Assembly: GCA_937924525.1 (NCBI GenBank)
Contig: CALDSU010000015.1
Coordinates: 1 to 64,000 of the forward strand
Origin: an uncultured Bryobacteraceae bacterium
GTDB lineage: Bacteria > Acidobacteriota > Terriglobia > Bryobacterales > Bryobacteraceae
Direction: 5' to 3'
Length of the DNA: 64,000 bases
The notes below the pieces were generated by a model. That model did not search any database and was not told the origin of the DNA. It worked only from the letters and a program-made list of their open reading frames with translations. The position numbers were made by a program, and so were the translations under genes. This document shows, in pieces, positions 16,721 through 25,454 of this stretch (positions within the stretch are counted from its first letter, which is position 1; every line of letters starts with the position of its first letter).

Positions 16721-18052
16721 GTGAGCGATCACCACGTGAATCGCCGAGATTTTCTGAAAACCACCACGCAGGTGGGCGCGGCGCTGGGCGCCGCCGGTTC
16801 GGCTTTCGCCGCGCGTCCGGGCAAAGCCGCGGGCGGGCGTGTCCTGGGGGCCAATGACCGCATCAACATTGGCGTCGTGGGCGTAGGCGGCCGCGGCGGC
16901 TATCTCGCCAACATCTTTTCCACCATTGGCGCCAAGGACAACTCCTGTCAGATTGTTGCCGTCTGCGACGTCTGGCAGCGGCGTGTAACCGAGAACAAAG
17001 CGAAATACCATTGCGACGGCTACCTCGACTACCGCGAGGTGATCAACCGCTCCGACATCGACGCCGTCGTCGTCGCCACCCCCGACCACTGGCACGCCAA
17101 AATCGCGCTCGAGGCGATGGACAAAGGCAAAGACGTGTATCTCGAAAAGCCGATGTGCCACACCATCGAGGAGGCCAAGCAGCTTTCGGCCACCGTCAAG
17201 GAGACCAAGCGCGTGCTCCAGGTGGGATCGCAGACCACTTCCTCCGACCAGTGGCACAAGGCGAAGAAGGCCATTGCCGACGGCATGCTGGGGCAGATCC
17301 TGTCGAGCCAGGGCACCTATCACCGCAACTCCGTCGAGGGAGAGTGGAACTGGAAGATCGATCCCAACGCCGGTCCGGACAAGACTGGCGACGACTTCAT
17401 CGACTGGAAGATGTTCCTCGGCCCCGCGCAAAAGCGCCCCTGGGACCCGGACCGTTATTTCCGCTTCCGCAAATACTGGGACTACTCCGGCGGCATCGCG
17501 ACCGATTTGTTCTATCACGTCGTTGCCCCGATGAACATCTGCTGGGGCGAAGCGCAGTTCCCCTACCGCGTCACCGCGTCGGGCGGCATTTACGTGTTCA
17601 AGGACCGCGAAGTGCCTGACACGTTCAACCTGCTGGCGGATTTCCCGAAGGGCCATTCGCTGATCCTGTCGTCGTCGATGGCCAACTCGTATCACTCGCC
17701 CGGGCTGATCCGCGGGCATGAGGGCACGCTGGTGATGGTCGAGCACGGGCGCTTCGAGGGCTACGCCGAGTACATTACGGTGTATCCGGAGACCCGGGTG
17801 ATCGGTGAGGCCTACAAGCAGAAGTGGGGCGAAGAGCCCATCAAGATCCCCGTGGCGCAAACCGAGCCCGACGCACACATGAAGAATTTCCTGCATTGTA
17901 TGCGCACCCGGGAGAAACCGGTGCTCGATGTCGATACCGGCATGCGGGCGCAAGTGACCATCACGATGGCGGTCCAGTCCTACCGCGAAGGGCGCGTCCT
18001 TTATTGGGACGAAGAAAAGTTGCGGGTGACCCCGAAGCCGCCGCGCGGGTAG
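16721..18052 (+). CDS. Tat-exported Gfo/Idh/MocA-family oxidoreductase
   Basis: NAD(P)-dependent sugar or inositol dehydrogenase family, 443 residues. The N-terminus has a strong twin-arginine signal (NRRDFLKTT, hydrophobic core, cleavage near AFA, residue 27). The Rossmann domain begins [13 protein letters not shown] (about 48-60), followed by the family's catalytic EKPMCHT motif near residue 145 and an alpha/beta C-terminal domain. Export of such an enzyme implies that the cofactor is bound tightly before translocation, as known for Zymomonas glucose-fructose oxidoreductase. GTG 16721 has GGAGGAT nine bases upstream. A TACAAT box at 16644-16649 may be the promoter. Substrate unknown. Confidence 0.92.
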   Translation: MSDHHVNRRDFLKTTTQVGAALGAAGSAFAARPGKAAGGRVLGANDRINIGVVGVGGRGGYLANIFSTIGAKDNSCQIVAVCDVWQRRVTENKAKYHCDGYLDYREVINRSDIDAVVVATPDHWHAKIALEAMDKGKDVYLEKPMCHTIEEAKQLSATVKETKRVLQVGSQTTSSDQWHKAKKAIADGMLGQILSSQGTYHRNSVEGEWNWKIDPNAGPDKTGDDFIDWKMFLGPAQKRPWDPDRYFRFRKYWDYSGGIATDLFYHVVAPMNICWGEAQFPYRVTASGGIYVFKDREVPDTFNLLADFPKGHSLILSSSMANSYHSPGLIRGHEGTLVMVEHGRFEGYAEYITVYPETRVIGEAYKQKWGEEPIKIPVAQTEPDAHMKNFLHCMRTREKPVLDVDTGMRAQVTITMAVQSYREGRVLYWDEEKLRVTPKPPRG

Positions 18053-18089
18053 AAACGGAGGCGGCAGGGCGGCCCGGGGGCGGCGTGTT

Positions 18090-20399
18090 TCAGCGCGGCG
18101 CCGTCACGGGTTGAAAGCGGATCGTCTTTTCCTCGGCGCCCCCGGCGAAGGTGAATGCCGCGCGAATCAGGAGCGTCTGGTCCGAGCCATCTTTGGCGAT
18201 CCAGAATCCGTGCGGATTCGCTACCGCGAGCCCCGGCGGTACGCGCACAAACACGTTGCCGGCGACGCCTCCCGTGCGGGAGGCGCGCAGCGTCAACGCC
18301 TGCCCGGCTGCGTCCCACTTGCAGTCCAAGATTTCGGCTTGTCCCTGCCGGACGTGCATGTCGGTCGCCAGCACCCAGGGATGATGGCGCTCCCGGCTAA
18401 GCCGGATCAGCTTGACCGACCTGGGCGCCACCTCCACCGTGAGATGGTCCGTCTGCCTGCCTAGCGAACGCTCCTCCCAGAAGTCCCAAGCCGCGTAATC
18501 GCCGGCCGGATCGAGCCCCATTTTCGCGAGCGGCACCGTGTGCCGCGCGATCTCGTTCCCGTAGTTGAACACCGCCAGCAGGTCCCATTCGTCCCACGCC
18601 GCGCGCACTCTCAGGTGGAACCGTTTCGGGTAGTCCGGTTCCGCCGCTTCGAACAAATCCAGCGGGCGGGCGCACTCGGGCAGCCGGGGGAAGACTTTGC
18701 GAATCAGGGAGAGGCGCTCCTCGCTGATCCGGTCGATGTCATCGCCCAGCATGACCGGCCCTCCGTTGATGCCGAAAATGGTGGCGCTGATTTGCGCGTC
18801 GGGCAGAGGGATGGGTTTGTCGACGGTGAGAACGTTGCCGGAATCGGAGAGGAACAGTTTGTTATGGGCGAAGTAGTGCGCCGCCATAGCGTTGGTGGCG
18901 GGCAGATGGGACGTCCAATAGTCGGCTTTGTTGATGTTGAAAGTGCCCGGGTAGAATCCTTTGCCCGGCCCGTCGAGCGGCCGTCCCTCGCCGTAGTCGT
19001 TGCCGACGCGCGTCGCGTTGATGTAGCCGATGTTGTAGAACGTCGGCCCGGTGCTGGAGAGCAGATAGGTGTCCGGGCCGGCCGCTTCCCGAATGACCCG
19101 CAGCCCCTCGCGGTAGGCCTGCGGACCCGCGATGAGTTTCTTGTCGAAATAGCCGTCGTTGCGGTGCTGGCCGGGCACCTCGCCGGACACGGCATTGAGA
19201 AAGTCGATCATGTAATAGCGCACGCCCCACCCGCGGTACGCCGTGAACACCTCGCGCAGCATCGCCTGGGTCTTGGGATGCGTGGGGTCCGGGGCGTACG
19301 AGGTGCCCCACTGGCCAGAAGGGATGGTGATGGGCTTACCCTGATCCGTCAGGACGGCGTCGCGCATCCGCTCGAAGTCGGAGGCGAGTTCGGTGTTCAG
19401 CCAGAATGCGCCGACCCACAGCCCCAGCTTAAAATCCAGGGCGCGCAACCGGCGCACCAACTCTTCGGGTCCGCTGGGAAACAGCGTGCGGTTCCAGCGC
19501 AGCCAGTTACCGGGACGCCGGCCCTCCAGGTTGCCAAGACTAACCCACAGGAACTCGATGTCCTCGCCGGCGAGGCGCTGCCGGACGGCCTTCGCATTGC
19601 GCAGGACGACGTCTTCATAGCGCTCCACGTTAAATCCGTCCACCCACGACCAGCCAACCCATCCGGCCGGGATCTTCGGCCACGTGGCGGGGCGGTAGTG
19701 CGCCTGCACCGCGTCCGCCCAGCGCTCCAGGCTGGCGAATGGATCCGGGTCCAGATCGATCCAGAGCGTCTCGGCCGCCACGGTCGCGCCCGGCGCGAGG
19801 GCGAAGCCGGCAAAATCGCAGATCGAAACCGCGGCTTGAGGGGTCACCAGGTGCTCCGTTCGTGCCCGGTCGAAGGTCAGAAAGCCAAGCAGGACGGAAG
19901 CACCGCGGCGATGCAAGGGCGCCAGGATTTGGCTCGACACCGCATCGCCCCCGGCGGGAAGCCGCCGCAGGCGCGAGGGACCTTGCCAGCCGGACATGGC
20001 CAGCAGCACCGCCGGTTCGGGTTCGCCGCCCAGCCGCAAGCGCCCGTCGGCCAGGCGCACGCGCCCCAACCGGACCGGCCGCGCCGAGCGGTTGTGGAGG
20101 GTGGACGCCACGGTCAGGACTGAATCTCCCACCCGGGCGAAATGAAGCTTCCAGTCGAGGCCGGCTTCCGGGAACGACGCTTTTGCCGTTCCACCTTCTC
20201 CGGCGGGCCGCCAAGCCGGCCGGACGTCGTCGGCCCACCTGAGCTTGCCATCCGCCTCCACCCCCAGGCGGCCAGTTTCGATGCCCGCCGGCCCGGAGGT
20301 AAAACGGAACCGGCCGTCTTCGAACGTAAACCGGGAGGCGGCCCCCGCCGCGGGCAGCGGCAGGCAAGCCACCAGCAGAATGCGCCCTAAAACGCTCAT
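18090..20399 (-). CDS. Exported GH36-like (clan GH-D) alpha-galactosidase family protein
   Basis: Secreted glycoside hydrolase of 769 residues with a Sec signal (1-20). The N-terminal 230 residues are a beta-sandwich. A TIM barrel follows (about 250-560) with PAGWVGWSWVDGFN at its entry, then GLWVGAFWLNTE, and VRYYMIDFLNAV, where the Asp after beta-strand 4 is the likely nucleophile of clan GH-D. The C-terminal 200 residues are beta-rich. The overall plan fits alpha-galactosidase/alpha-N-acetylgalactosaminidase families, but the specificity is not resolved. It starts 19 bases downstream of the HpcH/HpaI aldolase gene on the same strand, suggesting an operon in which a released sugar acid or keto-acid is cleaved. 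Confidence 0.75.
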   Translation of the reverse strand: MSVLGRILLVACLPLPAAGAASRFTFEDGRFRFTSGPAGIETGRLGVEADGKLRWADDVRPAWRPAGEGGTAKASFPEAGLDWKLHFARVGDSVLTVASTLHNRSARPVRLGRVRLADGRLRLGGEPEPAVLLAMSGWQGPSRLRRLPAGGDAVSSQILAPLHRRGASVLLGFLTFDRARTEHLVTPQAAVSICDFAGFALAPGATVAAETLWIDLDPDPFASLERWADAVQAHYRPATWPKIPAGWVGWSWVDGFNVERYEDVVLRNAKAVRQRLAGEDIEFLWVSLGNLEGRRPGNWLRWNRTLFPSGPEELVRRLRALDFKLGLWVGAFWLNTELASDFERMRDAVLTDQGKPITIPSGQWGTSYAPDPTHPKTQAMLREVFTAYRGWGVRYYMIDFLNAVSGEVPGQHRNDGYFDKKLIAGPQAYREGLRVIREAAGPDTYLLSSTGPTFYNIGYINATRVGNDYGEGRPLDGPGKGFYPGTFNINKADYWTSHLPATNAMAAHYFAHNKLFLSDSGNVLTVDKPIPLPDAQISATIFGINGGPVMLGDDIDRISEERLSLIRKVFPRLPECARPLDLFEAAEPDYPKRFHLRVRAAWDEWDLLAVFNYGNEIARHTVPLAKMGLDPAGDYAAWDFWEERSLGRQTDHLTVEVAPRSVKLIRLSRERHHPWVLATDMHVRQGQAEILDCKWDAAGQALTLRASRTGGVAGNVFVRVPPGLAVANPHGFWIAKDGSDQTLLIRAAFTFAGGAEEKTIRFQPVTAPR

Positions 20400-20418
20400 C
20401 GCCTCACCATCCCGGTTG

Positions 20419-21234
20419 CTAGACTGCCTCCACCGAATCGTCCGCCGGAACGGCCTGTCCCTCGATGCCCTCCCTCAACCGGCGGATCTCCTCCCGGAGC
20501 GTAACCGTCATCGCGGTCAGGTCGCTCGAACGGACCACCAGGTTGGCCCCGGCCCGCGCCCATTCCAGGTGGCTTTCCAGGTCCAGCCAGTAGTGGACGC
20601 CAAAGCCGATGTTCCGCGCCCTGGTCTTGCGGCAAATCTCCCCCACTGCTTCCCGGAAGCGCGGATGCCGGTATTGCTCCGCGATTCCCAGGCTGCATGA
20701 CAGATCATGGGGCCCAATCAGCACCGCGTCAACCCCGGGCGTCGTGAGGATGTCATCCAACGCTTCCATGGCCGGCACGCTCTCGATGTTGATCACCAGA
20801 AACGTGTCGCGGTTGCGCTCGTTCAGATAGTCCACCAGTTCCGGTTCCAGGGGAGCCGTGCCTTCGAGGTGGGCGGAGAGGCGCCTGCCCTTCACCGGTC
20901 GCCACCTTACCGCGCCGGCCAGCGCGCGCACCTGTTCCGGACTTTCCACGTATGGCGCCAGGACTCCACAGGCGCCGCCGTCCAGCGCCATGCAGGCGCG
21001 GTAGGGATCGGGTTCCGGGATCCGCACCATCGGGGCGATGCCCAGCGCGCGATACGTCTGGCAGATCCAGCTCAACGTGTGGCGCTCGATCGGGGTGTGT
21101 TCGGAGTCAATGAAAACGAAGTCGACACCCGTCGACTGAATGAACGGAGGCCACAACGGCGAGGTGGACAGGACAGCGGTGGCGTACACGGTCCGGCCCG
21201 CGTGCAGCGCCTGGCGAATTTCTCTTCCGGTCAT
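20419..21234 (-). CDS. HpcH/HpaI aldolase/citrate lyase family protein
   Basis: Class II metal-dependent aldolase, 271 residues, that would cleave 2-keto-3-deoxy sugar acids or related hydroxy-keto-acids to pyruvate and an aldehyde. Family features: VDFVFIDSEHTPIE near residue 40 (catalytic His and substrate Arg region), the Glu metal ligand in VINIESVPAMEALDDIL, and the second metal ligand Asp in GVDAVLIGPHDLSCSLG. The start at 21234 is chosen because the protein then begins at the usual place (MTGREIRQAL); longer open frames upstream are unsupported. It is the first gene of a pair with the GH36-like hydrolase and is divergent from the membrane-thioredoxin gene. Confidence 0.9.
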   Translation of the reverse strand: MTGREIRQALHAGRTVYATAVLSTSPLWPPFIQSTGVDFVFIDSEHTPIERHTLSWICQTYRALGIAPMVRIPEPDPYRACMALDGGACGVLAPYVESPEQVRALAGAVRWRPVKGRRLSAHLEGTAPLEPELVDYLNERNRDTFLVINIESVPAMEALDDILTTPGVDAVLIGPHDLSCSLGIAEQYRHPRFREAVGEICRKTRARNIGFGVHYWLDLESHLEWARAGANLVVRSSDLTAMTVTLREEIRRLREGIEGQAVPADDSVEAV

Positions 21235-21414
21235 ATCTCTTGAGGATACTGGCCAGACCAGGAAGGCGCCAGCATGCCGGCCTGGTCGCGGCCGGGAGCG
21301 AGTCCCGCAGGAACGTCGGCCAGGTTCGCACACCTGCCGAGGGTGGGAATTTTTTGCAGCAACTCGTTTGCGCTGGCAATCCAGGATGGCTAGGAGAGAA
21401 AGAGTCGAGTTCGG

Positions 21415-22398
21415 ATGCCCACCCACTTCCCCCCCGCGACGCCGAACCATCCGCGTTGGATGTCCCTTTGGCTTCTTGCCGCTGCCGCCTACAACCTCAT
21501 CTGGGGCGCCGCCGCCGTCTGGCAACCCTCACTCCTTTTCGAGTGGGCGGGACTGGCGCCGCCCAACTATCCGGCCCTCTGGCAGTGTATCGGCATGATC
21601 GTCGGCGTGTACGGAGTGGGATACGCGATCGCCGCATCGGATCCGCTCCGCCACTGGCCGATCGTCCTGGTGGGATTGCTCGGAAAGGTTTTCGGGCCGA
21701 TTGGCTTCGCGGGCGCTGTCTTCGAAGGGGTTTTCAACTGGAAGTTCGGCTGGACCATCGTCACGAACGACCTGCTCTGGTGGATCCCCTTCTTCCTGAT
21801 TCTCCGTGGGGCCTTGGAGCGCCATTTGAACGAACCGGACGAAATCAAGGATCCGGCCCGGTTGGCGAAGATCCTGGATGGAATGAAGACCCAATACGGG
21901 GAGAGCTTGACGGAGCTGTCCTCCCGCTCTCCCGTTTTGCTGGTCTTCCTGCGGCATGCCGGATGCACTTTCTGCCGCGAAACGCTCGGAGACCTGGCGG
22001 CTATGCGCTCTTCGATCGAGAGCGACGGCACCCGGATCGTGTTGGTGCACATGAGCCGGGATGATAAGGCGGAGGCTTTCTTTGCCAAGTACCGGTTGCA
22101 GGATGTGGACCGAATCAGTGATCCGGACCGATTGCTGTACCGCGTCTTTGGTCTTCGCCGCGGACGACTGCACCAGTTATTTGGCTGGAAGGTGTGGCTG
22201 CGCGGGTTCGAAGCGGGCATCCTGCGCCGTCATGGCGTGGGACGACTTCAGGGGGATGGCTTCCAAATGCCGGGCATTTTTTTATTGGCGGAGGGCGAAC
22301 TGGTGCGCAGTTTTCGCCATCGCACCGCAGCGGACCGGCCTGACTACGGGCGCTTCATCCAATGCGAAGCGAATAGCCAGGCTGGTGAACTGAAGTAA
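21415..22398 (+). CDS. Membrane protein fused to a C-terminal AhpC/TSA-type thioredoxin domain
   Basis: 327 residues in two parts. Residues 15-130 form four hydrophobic helices (for example LWLLAAAAYNLIWGAAAVW), probably inner-membrane. Residues 145-320 form a thioredoxin-fold domain of the AhpC/TSA_2 (Prx-like2/SelL-related) kind, with RHAGCTFCRETLGDLAAM holding a CxxC redox pair. In relatives one or both Cys can be selenocysteine; here both codons are TGC. The domain then runs through FGLRRG and GDGFQMPGIFLLAEGELV. It is likely a membrane-bound thiol oxidoreductase, but its partner is unknown. It is the first gene of a plus-strand run with a VOC protein and a 4-TM protein. Confidence 0.8.
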   Translation: MPTHFPPATPNHPRWMSLWLLAAAAYNLIWGAAAVWQPSLLFEWAGLAPPNYPALWQCIGMIVGVYGVGYAIAASDPLRHWPIVLVGLLGKVFGPIGFAGAVFEGVFNWKFGWTIVTNDLLWWIPFFLILRGALERHLNEPDEIKDPARLAKILDGMKTQYGESLTELSSRSPVLLVFLRHAGCTFCRETLGDLAAMRSSIESDGTRIVLVHMSRDDKAEAFFAKYRLQDVDRISDPDRLLYRVFGLRRGRLHQLFGWKVWLRGFEAGILRRHGVGRLQGDGFQMPGIFLLAEGELVRSFRHRTAADRPDYGRFIQCEANSQAGELK

Positions 22399-22410
22399 AG
22401 GAGGTGGCGC

Positions 22411-22719
22411 GTGGAGGATTTCGACCGCATCGACCACATCGCCATTCCGGTGCGGGACGTTGCTGAGACCGTGAATTGGTACCGGCAGACTTTCCGCTGC
22501 CGCGTGGCGTATCAGGATGCGACGTGGGCGTTGCTGGAGTTCGGCAATGTCCGCCTGGCCCTGGTGGTTCCCAGCCAGCACCCCGCCCACTTGGGTTTTT
22601 CCAGCCCCCGGGCGGAGTCGTTCGGTCCCCTAAAAACCCACCGGGACGGGACCCGCTCCTGCTACATTCAGGATCCCGCGGGCAACACGGTGGAAATCCT
22701 GGACGAGGCTTCGCTGTAG
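22411..22719 (+). CDS. Glyoxalase/bleomycin-resistance (VOC) family protein
   Basis: Small metal-dependent VOC-fold protein of 102 residues, a single glyoxalase domain. It begins RIDHIAIPVRDVAETVNWY, the usual first beta-alpha unit with the His metal ligand, and ends IQDPAGNTVEILDE with the Glu ligand. GTG 22411 has a strong AAAGGAGG site seven bases upstream. It sits 12 bases after the membrane-thioredoxin gene and 3 bases before the next, so all three are likely one operon. The substrate is unknown. Confidence 0.9.
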   Translation: MEDFDRIDHIAIPVRDVAETVNWYRQTFRCRVAYQDATWALLEFGNVRLALVVPSQHPAHLGFSSPRAESFGPLKTHRDGTRSCYIQDPAGNTVEILDEASL

Positions 22720-22722
22720 GCG

Positions 22723-23148
22723 ATGCGCGGCGTGCTGGTGGCACATGCCGCGGCCACCTGGGCCATGACCGGGCTGATTTGGTTTGTCCAAATCGTCCAC
22801 TATCCGCTCTTTGCGGACGTTGGCCGGCAGGACTTTGCCGCGTACGAAGCGGCCCACGCCCGCCTCACCACCTGGGTCGTCGCGCCGCTGATGCTGGCCG
22901 AACTGATCGCCGCGGTGAGCATAGCGCTCTCCGGTCCCCAACCGATTCCTGCACGCGAGCGATGGCTCGGGTTGGCCCTGGTGGGCGTGTTGTGGCTTTC
23001 CACCGCCGCCGTCCAGGTTCCGCTCCACCACCGCCTGGCTGCCGGTTTTGATGCCGGGGCCTGGTCCACCCTAGTGCGTAGCAACTGGATTCGCACCTTG
23101 GCATGGTCCCTGCGCGCCCTGCTGGCGGCGCGCTGGCTTCAACTCTAA
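22723..23148 (+). CDS. Small 4-TM membrane protein of unknown function
   Basis: 141 residues with four hydrophobic helices (about 8-27, 48-68, 82-104, 118-138). Conserved-looking polar positions sit in helix 1 (TGLIWFVQIVHYPLF) and near helix 2 (ARLTTWVVAPLM). I recognise the general layout from uncharacterised bacterial membrane proteins but no defined function. It starts 3 bases after the VOC gene and closes the operon; a possible hairpin follows at 23156. Confidence 0.72.
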   Translation: MRGVLVAHAAATWAMTGLIWFVQIVHYPLFADVGRQDFAAYEAAHARLTTWVVAPLMLAELIAAVSIALSGPQPIPARERWLGLALVGVLWLSTAAVQVPLHHRLAAGFDAGAWSTLVRSNWIRTLAWSLRALLAARWLQL

Positions 23149-23155
23149 ACATAGC

Positions 23156-23172
23156 CAAGGGCTCGGCCCTTG
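23156..23172 (+). terminator. Short hairpin after three-gene operon
   Basis: CAAGGGC and GCCCTTG form a perfect 7-bp stem with a TCG loop, eight bases after the stop of the 4-TM gene. There is no U tract behind it, so it may be Rho-linked or a processing signal. Confidence 0.3.
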
Positions 23173-23341
23173 ATCTCCCACTGAATCCAAGAGGTTTGCT
23201 CGCACAGCGAGAACAAAGCTCCCGTTTCGAGGGCCAGAGCGGTCTCGCATCTCTAATCAAAATCTCTGTGAGGTGTGAGCCGCCCGCCGCCTGCCCCATT
23301 GTCCCAGGCATTTGTTTTGCCAATACTGAACAGAGGGCGGA

Positions 23342-24433
23342 GTGAGGCGGCGCATGAAACGCAGGATTCTGCTGGGAATGATGGGAGCGGCGGCCTTCGG
23401 TTCGGGTCGCGGAGGAGTGCGGGTGGCGGTGGTGACGCATGCCGGCGGCCCGCACCTCAGCGCATACATAGCCGGACTTGCCGAAACGGCGGAGGCTGAA
23501 TCCGTGGTCTGGTGCGACGCTTCCGGCGCCACCGAACCCAGCGCGCGCAAGGGTCTCGGCCGGCGTTTACAGGCGGTCTATCGGGATCCTCAGGAGATGC
23601 TGGCGCGCGAGAAACCGGCGCTGACTTTGGTCGTGATGGAGGCGTCTCTGGCGCCTCCGGCAATCGCCGCGGCGCTGGATGCGGGTTCGCACGTCATGGC
23701 GGAAAAGCCGGCCTGCGTGCGGCTCGAAGATTTCGAGAACCTGTGCCGCACCGCGAACGCCCGCGACCGCCAGTTGATGCTGGCGCTGGCCAACCGCTCG
23801 GATCCCGTGATGGCGGCGGCCCGCCGTCTGATCCAGGACGGGAAGATCGGCAAGATTTACGGCGCGGAACTGCACACCATCGCGGACCAGACGCGGCTGA
23901 CCCGCCCGGGTTATCGCGACGCCTGGCATGCACGGAAATCCCGAGGCGGCGGCGGGCATCTCATTTGGCTGGGAATCCACTGGATTGATCTGGCCGCCTA
24001 CCTCACCGGGCTGAAAGTCCGGGAAGTGACGGCGCTGACCGCCAATGTCGGCGGCCAGCCATTGGACGTAGAGGATGCCGCGGTGCTGGCCTTCCGCTTC
24101 GACAATGGCGCCCTGGGCGCGCTGACCTCCGCCTACTACCTGGACAAGGGGAAACAACTCGTGATTCGGTTCTGGGGCTCGGAAGGCTGGATGCGCCTGG
24201 ACCGCGACCGGACGCCGCCGCTTGAGTGGTACACCCGCCAGCATGGCCTGGAGCATCTGGACGCGGCGCCGGGGCAGGCGGGCTATGCTCCGTTTGTCCG
24301 ATCCGTGGTGCGGTCGTGCGCCGGGCTGGAGCCGCCGCCCCTGACGACCGCGGACAGTTTGCACGCGCTGCGGGTCGTGTTTGCGGCGTACCGGTCCGCC
24401 GAGACGCGCGCGGCGCAGACGCTCGCGCGGTGA
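23342..24433 (+). CDS. Gfo/Idh/MocA-family oxidoreductase with RR signal
   Basis: 363 residues. The N-terminus RRRMKRRILLGMMGAAAFG reads as a short twin-arginine signal. The Rossmann fold then starts VRVAVVTHAGG, which departs from the normal GxGxxG. The catalytic motif EKPACVRLEDFENL lies near residue 120, and a His-rich active-site stretch (GGGGHLIWLGIHWIDLAAYL) near 205 matches the family's C-terminal domain. The unusual dinucleotide loop means NAD(P) binding may be altered. It ends 14 bases before the isomerase gene, with GAAGGAGG between them, so they are co-expressed. Confidence 0.88.
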   Translation: MRRRMKRRILLGMMGAAAFGSGRGGVRVAVVTHAGGPHLSAYIAGLAETAEAESVVWCDASGATEPSARKGLGRRLQAVYRDPQEMLAREKPALTLVVMEASLAPPAIAAALDAGSHVMAEKPACVRLEDFENLCRTANARDRQLMLALANRSDPVMAAARRLIQDGKIGKIYGAELHTIADQTRLTRPGYRDAWHARKSRGGGGHLIWLGIHWIDLAAYLTGLKVREVTALTANVGGQPLDVEDAAVLAFRFDNGALGALTSAYYLDKGKQLVIRFWGSEGWMRLDRDRTPPLEWYTRQHGLEHLDAAPGQAGYAPFVRSVVRSCAGLEPPPLTTADSLHALRVVFAAYRSAETRAAQTLAR

Positions 24434-24447
24434 AGGAGGGTTGGCCC

Positions 24448-25356
24448 ATGACGCTTTCTCTGGCCAGGCGAAGTCTGCTGGGCGGCGTGGCCGCTATCCT
24501 GGCGGCCCGGTGGAGTGGAGCGCGGCAAGGGATGCGGTTGTCGCTCTCGGTGCGGGTGGCAGAGGCGTTCGACAACAAAGAGAAATCGACAAAGACCATC
24601 GACGAGCTGATCACGCTGGCCAAGAGCGTAGGTTATGAGGCGTTGTGCATGCGCGCTTCCCAGGCGGGCATCCAGACTCCGCCGGAAATCGTGCGCGCCA
24701 TGCGCCGCAAAATCGACCGAGCGGGTTTGCGCGTCTCGATGGTGACGGGCGACTTCGCCGTGCCCAGCAACAACGAGCAGGGCCCCGCGGGACTGCGCCG
24801 CATTCGGCCTTATCTGGACTTGGCGGAGTCCTTCGGCGCGGACCTGATCCGCGTCTGCATGAAGAAGGACGAAGACATTCCATGGGCGCAAAGGGCGGCC
24901 GACGAGGCGCGGGAACGCGGCATCCGCCTCGCGCATCAGTCGCATTGCGCCAGCCTGTTCGAGACGGTCGAGGGATCGCTGCGCGTGCTCCAGGCCGTAG
25001 GCCGCGCCAACTTCGGCATCATCTACGAGCCTGCCAACTGGATGATCGCCGGCCAGGACTACGGACGGGCCACCATCCGGCGGCTGCGGCCGTATCTGTG
25101 CAACGTCTATATCCAGAATCACCGGTTGACGCCGGAAGGCAAGGCAGCGGTCGAGACTTGGACGCGCGGACGCGTGGCGCTCGACCATATCGGCGTATGG
25201 GAGCGAGGCGGAGTGGATGCCGGGGAAATGTTCGCCGGGCTGAAGGAAATCGGCTACACCGGTTACGTGACCGTTCATCAGGCGTTTGGCGACGTGATGC
25301 CGGTGGAAGAGGCGGTCCGCAGGAGCTACGCGTATTTGAAGACGCTGGCGGGCTGA
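24448..25356 (+). CDS. Sugar phosphate isomerase/epimerase-like TIM barrel with RR signal
   Basis: AP-endonuclease-2/xylose-isomerase-like TIM barrel of 302 residues. The N-terminus LARRSLLGGVAAILAARW is a twin-arginine-type signal, which is unusual because most relatives are cytoplasmic. Barrel markers are AKSVGYEALCMRA, AESFGADLIRV, the metal-ligand region LAHQSHCASLFET and FGIIYEPANW. The start 24448 is fixed by GAAGGAGG ten bases upstream; the open frame further upstream overlaps the preceding gene and is a shadow. It is paired with the preceding Gfo/Idh gene. Such pairs process keto-sugars or inositols, but the exact substrate is unknown. Confidence 0.88.
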   Translation: MTLSLARRSLLGGVAAILAARWSGARQGMRLSLSVRVAEAFDNKEKSTKTIDELITLAKSVGYEALCMRASQAGIQTPPEIVRAMRRKIDRAGLRVSMVTGDFAVPSNNEQGPAGLRRIRPYLDLAESFGADLIRVCMKKDEDIPWAQRAADEARERGIRLAHQSHCASLFETVEGSLRVLQAVGRANFGIIYEPANWMIAGQDYGRATIRRLRPYLCNVYIQNHRLTPEGKAAVETWTRGRVALDHIGVWERGGVDAGEMFAGLKEIGYTGYVTVHQAFGDVMPVEEAVRRSYAYLKTLAG

Positions 25357-25454
25357 GTCTGCGTCAGGCTCCCCGCGCGGCGTGGAGCGCGGCGTCCCCC
25401 GCCGGTGCCCGGCAGTCGAAGAGGGCTATACTGGCGTTCGGGTTGACTCGGTCC

